Source: Nitrospiria bacterium (lineage in GTDB: Bacteria; Nitrospirota; Nitrospiria; Nitrospirales; UBA8639). From it: 11,559 nucleotides of DNA. Position 1 is the stretch's first letter. Each line of letters opens with the position of its first letter. The translations under genes and the position numbers were made by a program. This document shows, piece after piece, positions 7,072 through 11,559 of this stretch. The stretch lies in NCBI GenBank assembly GCA_030430725.1, contig JAUIKP010000052.1:1-11559 (forward strand), in the 5' to 3' direction. Below the pieces are notes generated by a model, which had not been told where the DNA came from, ran no database searches, and was given only the letters and a program-made list of their open reading frames with translations.

Positions 7072-8841
7072 TTAGGCAGACCCAGCGGTGGTAGACAAGT
7101 TGGTAGTCACCTCTTCCCACTGAATGCGGGTAAGGAAGTCCGCTTTGGCACGAGATCGAGATAGTTTTCCAGATGACGTCCGCGGAAGTGTTCTAGGTGG
7201 GATGAGTTCAATATAGCATGGAATAGACAACTCTTTGTGCACTAGGGATCGTAGGCGCTGAACCAGGTCTTCACGCTTTTTGTTATCCATTTCACGACAT
7301 TGAACCACTATGATTGCGATCTCATGGCCGTCTGGTGTGGAAACGGAAAAAGCTGATGAATCACCTGGTCGGACTTCGGCCTGTTGCTCTGCCATGAATT
7401 CTAGATCCTGAGGCCAGATATTTCGTCCATTAATGATAATCATATCTTTGGAACGTCCAATAATGACGAGACTGTTTTCGACCCAATAGCCAATGTCGCC
7501 CGTATTGAGCCAGCCATCAGATGAAAGGACCTCCTGGGTCAAGATGGGATCATTGAAGTATCCCGTCATGGTACTTGCTCCACGAACAAAAATTATTCCA
7601 CTTTCCCGTTCTTTAACGACATCTCCCGTCATAATATTTCGAATTTCGACTTCATATCCTGGGAGAGGAACTCCGCAATTCACAAATTTGCTACATCGAG
7701 CCTGTTCCTCATCAGTCAATGTTGGGATAAAGGGCATGGCTAATCTATTATTGGAAAGCTGATCTCCGTCAACTCTGTCTACTTCGAGGCCCTTGTTCAA
7801 GGGAGCAAAACTAATTGCCAAAGAACATTCAGCCATCCCATAGCAGGCGAGAAATGCTTCAGATTTAAACCCACTCGTCTTCAGGGTTTTGGCAAAACGT
7901 GAGAGGCTATCGGCACGAATGGTTTCTGCTCCAGCACCCGCAATTCGCCAAGAGCTGAGATCAAAGTGTTCATTAAAGTCTTCGCCTAATCTTCGTACGC
8001 AGAGCTCGTAACCAAAGGAAGGGCTGAATGAAATTGTCGCCCGGCTCTTCGTCATTAAATTCAGCCATTGACGTGGGCGCATGGCAAAATCACGTGTGCT
8101 CAAATAATCAACGGAAAGCTGGGAAGCGATTGGACCAAGAACGAATCCGACCAATCCCATGTCATGATAGAAGGGAAGCCAGGAGACGCAACGGTCACCG
8201 GATTGAACTTTGAGGCCATGCTGGATGATTCCTGAAAGATTGGTCATCACGGCCGATTGAGTGACCTCGACGCCCCTCGGCCAACGGGTGCTACCGGAGG
8301 TGTATTGAATATAGGCTAATTCTTGAGGCTCAAGGGGGTTGAGCGGATCCTGATTTTCTTTTAGTGAGGCGAATATTTCCGGACCTCCAATGAGGACCAT
8401 GTCCAAACCGGTTGCTGCTTCCTCCAAAAATGGCAAGAAGCCTTCAGGTGCCATGGCGATGGAGGCTTGGCAGCTTTCGAGCAGCCGATTAAGTTGGGTG
8501 ACGTATGCCTGATGCCCCCCTAAATGTAAGGAAATCGGAAGAGGAACCGGAATGAGTCCGGCATACTGACAGGCAAAAAAGAATCGAATGAAATCTGGGG
8601 TGGTGTCAGCGATTAAAGCCACCCGAGACCCTCGTGATAATTCCAATCCGTTCAATTTTCTGGCTAGGTTCTGAGCCTGTTGTTGTAGATCGGCATATGT
8701 CAGGACGTGGGTGAGTTTGCCTCTCCCCGAATAGAAGTTACAGCCTGTTTCTCCTGAAGCAGCATAATCAAGGGCCTCTGAAAGGGTAGAGAAGTTCCCA
8801 TATTTAAGTCTGAGTTGGTGATGTGTTGGTGTAGCGTTCAT
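7072..8841 (-). CDS. aas: Fatty acyl-AMP ligase / acyl-ACP synthetase of the sphingolipid locus
   Basis: The product is 589 residues, a full-length adenylate-forming enzyme of the fatty acyl-AMP ligase type. Adenylation motifs in order are: YTSGSTRWPRGV (180-191, ATP phosphate loop), PFYHDMGLVG (223-232, an FAAL/FadD32-type segment), GAGAETI (302-308), ACYGMAE (332-338), TGDIGYW (447-453), GRSKDMIIINGRNIWP (462-477, hinge) and the C-terminal SSGKLSRSRAK with catalytic Lys559. It should activate a free fatty acid with ATP and pass it to the ACP encoded two genes downstream, supplying acyl-ACP to Spt. The phosphate loop has Arg189 where Lys is usual. It is the first gene of the minus-strand run, preceded by 218 bp of AT-rich non-coding DNA. 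The ATG at 8841 has a weak GAGAAAG before it. The symbol is assigned by analogy with Caulobacter. Chain-length preference cannot be read. Confidence 0.88.
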   Translation of the reverse strand: MNATPTHHQLRLKYGNFSTLSEALDYAASGETGCNFYSGRGKLTHVLTYADLQQQAQNLARKLNGLELSRGSRVALIADTTPDFIRFFFACQYAGLIPVPLPISLHLGGHQAYVTQLNRLLESCQASIAMAPEGFLPFLEEAATGLDMVLIGGPEIFASLKENQDPLNPLEPQELAYIQYTSGSTRWPRGVEVTQSAVMTNLSGIIQHGLKVQSGDRCVSWLPFYHDMGLVGFVLGPIASQLSVDYLSTRDFAMRPRQWLNLMTKSRATISFSPSFGYELCVRRLGEDFNEHFDLSSWRIAGAGAETIRADSLSRFAKTLKTSGFKSEAFLACYGMAECSLAISFAPLNKGLEVDRVDGDQLSNNRLAMPFIPTLTDEEQARCSKFVNCGVPLPGYEVEIRNIMTGDVVKERESGIIFVRGASTMTGYFNDPILTQEVLSSDGWLNTGDIGYWVENSLVIIGRSKDMIIINGRNIWPQDLEFMAEQQAEVRPGDSSAFSVSTPDGHEIAIIVVQCREMDNKKREDLVQRLRSLVHKELSIPCYIELIPPRTLPRTSSGKLSRSRAKADFLTRIQWEEVTTNLSTTAGSA

Positions 8842-8909
8842 TCTTTCTCAGGGATTAAAGACAGAATAATTCCTAATGGGTTGCAAAAAAGCAGTTAACT
8901 GAGTGAGCA

Positions 8910-8939
8910 ATTTTAATGCCATAATTTTTTTTAGGTGAA
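8910..8939 (-). promoter_or_regulatory. Candidate sigma-70-type promoter of the sphingolipid operon
   Basis: On the minus strand TTCACC (8939-8934) and TAAAAT (8915-8910) are separated by 18 bases, about 70 bp before the ligase ATG. The -10 matches consensus at five of six positions and the -35 at four. The surrounding 8842-9059 gap is strongly AT-rich with A/T runs, as expected for a promoter region, which also means chance matches are easy. No operator was recognised. Confidence 0.3.
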
Positions 8940-9025
8940 TGGCTAAGAATGAAGGAAAAGCGAAAGCAAATTTTTTTAACCAAATTAATTTGTAGCAAAA
9001 AAACCGCAAATTGAGTCTATTTTGC

Positions 9026-9047
9026 AACAGCCTATGTCTTGGCTGTT
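9026..9047 (-). other. Perfect 7-bp stem hairpin downstream of the HIT gene
   Basis: AACAGCC (9026-9032) and GGCTGTT (9041-9047) form a perfect stem with an eight-base loop, starting 13 bases after the stop of the HIT gene. The bases that follow on the minus strand (GCAAAATAG) are not a U-run, so it is only a weak terminator candidate. With the 218-bp gap it suggests the HIT gene and the sphingolipid operon are separate transcripts. Confidence 0.4.
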
Positions 9048-9059
9048 AAGTATTTACGA

Positions 9060-9503
9060 CTAATTTATAGGTTCATGAATCCAGTTATTTTTGAGGTGAC
9101 TTAAAATGTTTTGGTATACCTCTTCCGAAATGTCATTGGCATTTTTAAGAAGTGGTGGCCCCGGCCATCCATGGTCAAGGAATCGCTGTTGAGAAAATAC
9201 TTGAGGGGTGTCATATCGCGGGATGACATGGAAATGAACCTCTGGGTCAACCATCATCAACATCAGGTAATTTATTTTGCTATAGGCAAATATGCGTGAG
9301 ACGCTAGTTTCAATTTCACCAATGATCTTTGGTAGTTCTTGAAATGCATCGGCACTAATTTGGGAAAATGCGATGGCCTCCTCTCGACAGATCAGTACCA
9401 GTGAGCCAAGGGTCACTTGTTGAGGGCGTAAAAGCACAACCCATTGGGCAAATTCTTTTAGGCAGGTGTTGGGGTACCCAAATTTTTTCATCGTGGTGTT
9501 CAT
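9060..9503 (-). CDS. HIT-family (histidine triad) protein
   Basis: The product is 147 residues. VVLLRPQQVTLGSLVLICRE (22-41) is the start of the HIT fold. KINYLMLMMVDPEVHFHVIPRY (76-97) contains the HxH core with His90 and His92. The first His of a classical HxHxH triad is replaced by Glu (E88), while the usual nucleophile position (His90) is kept. A GWPGPP segment follows near residues 112-117. HIT proteins are nucleotide hydrolases or transferases acting on nucleoside phosphoramidates and dinucleotides; the substrate here is unknown. An ATG at 9503 is chosen because AAGGG lies seven bases upstream. A GTG at 9509 would be too close to that site, and an ATG at 9491 would trim the N-terminus by four residues. 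No signal peptide or membrane segment is present, so it should be cytosolic. It lies upstream of, and separated from, the sphingolipid genes. Confidence 0.85.
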   Translation of the reverse strand: MNTTMKKFGYPNTCLKEFAQWVVLLRPQQVTLGSLVLICREEAIAFSQISADAFQELPKIIGEIETSVSRIFAYSKINYLMLMMVDPEVHFHVIPRYDTPQVFSQQRFLDHGWPGPPLLKNANDISEEVYQNILSHLKNNWIHEPIN

Positions 9504-10043
9504 GAGCACGCCCTTATACCCAACGAGTCATCCTTATGTCTATGGGTCAATGGAACTCTCCTCTTCCCTATAGGCCCATATTGTCTCCTGCTCGGCATGT
9601 CGAACATATACCACGATTTTTGTGTCAAAACCTGGTTACAACATTATCATGTGACAAGGTTAGCATTAACCTCGGAATGGATTGAGCTGAATTTTGGGCG
9701 GTGGTGAGAGAGAGCAAAGCATTTCGTGAATGACCATTCCGACCTTCCGATTAGAAGTATTGATTTCCGATAGTCAATTCTTGTGCCTTCTTCTGCAGGT
9801 TTCTATAATTGGTACGCGAATGGTTCTTTCGCAACTGAGGTATTAGGGTGGATTGAGGGGAACAGCCAAAATTAAGGAGCCTTTCTACGTCTCCCGCTTT
9901 TGTTTTCAGTTGTCCCGTTTGGCGCAATAAGCAACAAGCGTTGACATGACACCGGATTTTGTATCGGGTGTCAGGATGCGGTGATGGGATTGCAATGAAT
10001 TGGTGTCGGATATCGGTGTTGCTAGGCAGGAAAAGAGGAGAGT
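9504..10043. other. Divergent intergenic region between the HIT and lipoprotein genes
   Basis: These 540 bp contain no convincing ORF in any frame, and no tRNA or transposase remnant was seen. The visible structures are a 6-bp perfect stem with a four-base loop (AGGTTA/TAACCT, 9657-9672) and the larger inverted repeat at 9947-9973 next to a TTGACA. The region must hold promoters for both flanking genes, which point away from each other. It is long for a simple divergent promoter and may hide a small RNA. Confidence 0.6.
9941..9973 (+). promoter_or_regulatory. TTGACA box fused to an 11-bp imperfect inverted repeat upstream of the lipoprotein gene
   Basis: A perfect -35 hexamer TTGACA (9941-9946) is followed directly by arms TGACACCGGAT (9947-9957) and ATCGGGTGTCA (9963-9973). 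The arms pair at ten of eleven positions around a TTTGT loop. The expected -10 position falls inside the right arm and has only a poor match (TATCGG at 15 bases spacing). The repeat could be an operator for a dimeric regulator covering the promoter, or a leader hairpin. The lipoprotein GTG lies 70 bp further on. No known regulator consensus is recognised. Confidence 0.4.
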
Positions 10044-10709
10044 GTGATAAGGAAAGTTTTGTTTCTAGTGTGGGTTCTTACGCTATTGGCAGGCTGTTCG
10101 AGCTCACCCAAGATCAAGTACGTTGATGTTTCTGTGCCTGAGCTCAATAGGTCCAGTACTGCGTATCTCGGGGAGACCCTGCTGATGCAGGCGAGGGGGT
10201 ACTACACTGATGTTGTGGAAGTGGGGAATATCACCGGTAGTTATGTCGCCATCAACGCGGGTAAGTATTGCCGACTGCCCGGTAGTGATGAGTACTTCAG
10301 TTTTGATAGTCGATCGATTCGGTTCATTAATTTTCTTGGTGGGTCCCGCGGTTATACCAGCCGGTTCACCTATGAAGAAGATTCCAATAAAATTTGTATT
10401 GACGATATGTGGTCAGGTTGCTTTGACTCATCATACGGCACTATTGCTTTTAAAAAGAACACCCTTTGTTCTGATCCCAACTCGTTTCAGCAGATCATCG
10501 AATACAATGGCAGGGCTGGTGATATTCTAAATTTTACGTCCCGCGAATTTAGTGGCGATAGGGTGAAAGCACCTTACACCACCAATTTCACGATGGATAC
10601 TTCTGAAGGTGATACGTTGAGGTATAAGGGTGCACAATTGAAAGTGGATAAGGCCACCAACCAGCAGATCGTATACAGGGTGTTAAGGAATTTTAATAAA
10701 GCGGAATAA
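10044..10709 (+). CDS. Putative lipoprotein of unknown function
   Basis: The product is 221 residues. The N-terminus has Arg3-Lys4, a hydrophobic stretch (about 5-16) and a lipobox LAGC with the lipidation Cys at 18, followed by SSSPK. This is a clear signal-peptidase-II signal, so the mature protein should be anchored in the inner leaflet of the outer membrane or in the inner membrane. Residue 19 is Ser, which does not suggest inner-membrane retention. The mature part is polar and probably beta-rich, with four further Cys residues (in YCRLPG, KICIDD, SGCFD and TLCSD) that could form two disulfides in the periplasm. It ends in LKVDKATNQQIVYRVLRNFN. I do not recognise the family. The GTG start is preferred because it supplies the basic n-region; GAGGAG ends three bases upstream, rather close. 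It is monocistronic by position and diverges from the HIT gene. Confidence 0.75.
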   Translation: MIRKVLFLVWVLTLLAGCSSSPKIKYVDVSVPELNRSSTAYLGETLLMQARGYYTDVVEVGNITGSYVAINAGKYCRLPGSDEYFSFDSRSIRFINFLGGSRGYTSRFTYEEDSNKICIDDMWSGCFDSSYGTIAFKKNTLCSDPNSFQQIIEYNGRAGDILNFTSREFSGDRVKAPYTTNFTMDTSEGDTLRYKGAQLKVDKATNQQIVYRVLRNFNKAE

Positions 10710-10727
10710 ATTCGGTGGTCAATCAGG

Positions 10728-10978
10728 TTTAAAGTGCATGCGGTTGAACCATCACCCCAACACCGTGAGGGATCTCTCTTTTTTTTATTAATGTCAGGAC
10801 ATGCCTTCCAATTTTCTTCAAACTCATGCCAGAAAGCCCCATGCTTTGCACGGGGATGAATGGCATCCATTTTAGGAGGTTTGGGGGACAGACTTTCCAA
10901 AATTTTCTTTAAAGGTTTTTGATAATTCCTGCCCTTTAGGCGGAGAGTCTCACGTGGTCGATGTGCTTGCGAAAGCAT
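10728..10978 (-). other. Protein-like open frame with internal hairpin in the intergenic gap; possible repeat element or gene remnant
   Basis: The 366-bp gap from 10710 to 11075 has no assignable gene, but the minus strand stays open from ATG 10978 and on through the 3' end of the lipoprotein gene. The part lying in the gap reads like real protein (segments such as PLKKILESL, AKHGAFWHEFEENW and KACPDINKKKRD), while the part antisense to the lipoprotein does not. It has no Shine-Dalgarno. A stem CCCCATGC/GCACGGGG (10837-10855, one wobble pair) lies inside it. A short interspersed element or a decayed small gene would explain both. I do not recognise a family. Confidence 0.25.
10767..10786 (+). 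terminator. Weak candidate terminator of the lipoprotein gene
   Basis: A short GAGG-GATC-TCTC hairpin (four pairs, one of them a wobble) is followed immediately by a run of eight T (10779-10786), 57 bp after the stop codon. The T-run is convincing but the stem is weak, so termination efficiency is uncertain. Confidence 0.3.
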
Positions 10979-11075
10979 TGGTGTAGATATATGGGAATGT
11001 GGGAAGGGTGTTTGGATTGAGGTGGTGATGTGGACGCCGTATGGCTGTTAGTAAGGAAAGGGATAGGGTTACTAA

Positions 11076-11559
11076 GTGTTAACCAGCCACTGGTATCGTG
11101 AAAAATATCTCCTTGATCGTATGACATTTCGCGATTTGATGTGGGCATACGTCCTATACCCGAGTATTCAGCTGTATGCGGTTTTATTGGCTTGTAGTAT
11201 TATCAGTGCCTTCGTGCTTTTCCATTATTTCCCAGTTTCAGCGTGGCGCGTCGGAGGAAGTATCGTGGCGACTCTGCTGGCTTACCCATTCGTGGAATAT
11301 GCGGTTCATCGATATATTTTACATGGACGATATCTCTATCGGTCGCCATGGACGGCAGCTTTGTGGAAACGCATTCATTATGATCACCACCAGGATCCCA
11401 ACGATTTGCGGGTGCTGTTCGGGGCAGCTTCCACCACCCTGCCGACGATTGTTGTGGCCACCTTCCCTATCGGGATGAGTATTGGTGACTGGGTAGGGGC
11501 TGCCCTTTCTTTTGCGACAGGATTGGCGTGTTTTATGGTGTATGAACTCTGTCATTGCA
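11076..11559 (+). CDS. Fatty acid hydroxylase/sterol desaturase superfamily membrane protein, N-terminal part (cut by window edge)
   Basis: An open frame of 161 codons runs off the right edge, so the C-terminus is missing. A hydrophobic stretch at about 24-52 and another at about 60-73 are likely membrane segments. They are followed by the di-iron histidine boxes of the superfamily: HRYILH (His78, His83) and HYDHH (His101, His104, His105). DPNDLRVLFG (107-116) follows, then a further hydrophobic region and YELCH (His160) that opens the third box. Such enzymes hydroxylate or desaturate fatty acids, sterols, carotenoids or the acyl part of sphingolipids at the membrane. The preferred start is GTG at 11076, with AGGG seven bases upstream, giving an amphipathic N-terminus; ATG 11121 is the alternative. 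It is on the opposite strand about 2.2 kb from the sphingolipid operon, so a role in lipid hydroxylation there is suggestive only. Confidence 0.82.
   Translation, partial: MLTSHWYREKYLLDRMTFRDLMWAYVLYPSIQLYAVLLACSIISAFVLFHYFPVSAWRVGGSIVATLLAYPFVEYAVHRYILHGRYLYRSPWTAALWKRIHYDHHQDPNDLRVLFGAASTTLPTIVVATFPIGMSIGDWVGAALSFATGLACFMVYELCHC

Noticed and set aside
9504..9530. Promoter TAGACA-N18-TATAAG just before the HIT gene
   Set aside because: The -10 would end nine bases from the ATG, leaving practically no leader and overlapping the AAGGG ribosome binding site that better explains the same bases.
9510..10043. Possible small RNA or tRNA in the long divergent gap
   Set aside because: No cloverleaf or known RNA motif could be drawn; only the hairpins listed separately are supported.
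11176..11478. A 100-codon plus-strand ORF near the right edge
   Set aside because: It is out of frame with the open frame from 11076, which carries clear hydroxylase histidine boxes, and its translation has no family features.

Overview
The window looks like chromosomal DNA from a Gram-negative (diderm) bacterium. Evidence is an outer-surface polysaccharide gene set, a lipobox lipoprotein and a sphingolipid-type gene block. Base composition is near 50% GC by eye. The flavour of the proteins is compatible with a marine Nitrospirota lineage, but that placement is a low-confidence impression and cannot be proved from the sequence. No rRNA, tRNA, CRISPR array, integrase or insertion sequence was found.

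Layout. From about 8841 leftwards to the window edge, eight genes lie head to tail on the minus strand. The first four in transcription order are a fatty acyl-AMP ligase (8841-7072), an NAD(P)-dependent epimerase/reductase (7035-6094), an acyl carrier protein (6051-5806) and a serine palmitoyltransferase (5803-4574). As I recall it, this is the content and order of the Caulobacter ceramide locus (aas, cerR, acp, spt). The proposed pathway is: the ligase activates a fatty acid and loads the dedicated ACP; Spt condenses the acyl group with L-serine to 3-keto-dihydrosphingosine; and the reductase reduces the 3-keto group at the free-base or N-acylated stage. The N-acyltransferase (ceramide synthase) is not in the window.

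The next four genes are surface-glycan type. They are a large fusion of a GT8-like glycosyltransferase, a decayed methyltransferase-like domain and the first half of an ELM1/GtrOC1 domain (4513-2828); a second ORF carrying the other ELM1 half (2831-2109); a surface carbohydrate biosynthesis protein (2043-655); and the N-terminal part of a Gfo/Idh/MocA oxidoreductase (560 to the edge). Short spacing suggests co-transcription, and these genes may build a sugar head group or a linked surface glycan.

Upstream of the block is a separate minus-strand HIT-family gene (9503-9060). It is followed by about 540 bp of non-coding DNA containing a strong inverted repeat, then a plus-strand lipoprotein of unknown function (10044-10709). 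A 366-bp gap holds hairpins and a protein-like antisense reading. Last is the start of a membrane fatty-acid-hydroxylase-superfamily protein (11076 to the right edge), a possible lipid-tailoring enzyme.

Main points of interest: an apparent sphingolipid operon directly joined to surface-glycan glycosyltransferase genes, an Ile where the canonical Spt has Arg378, and an ELM1 domain split by an apparent frameshift.
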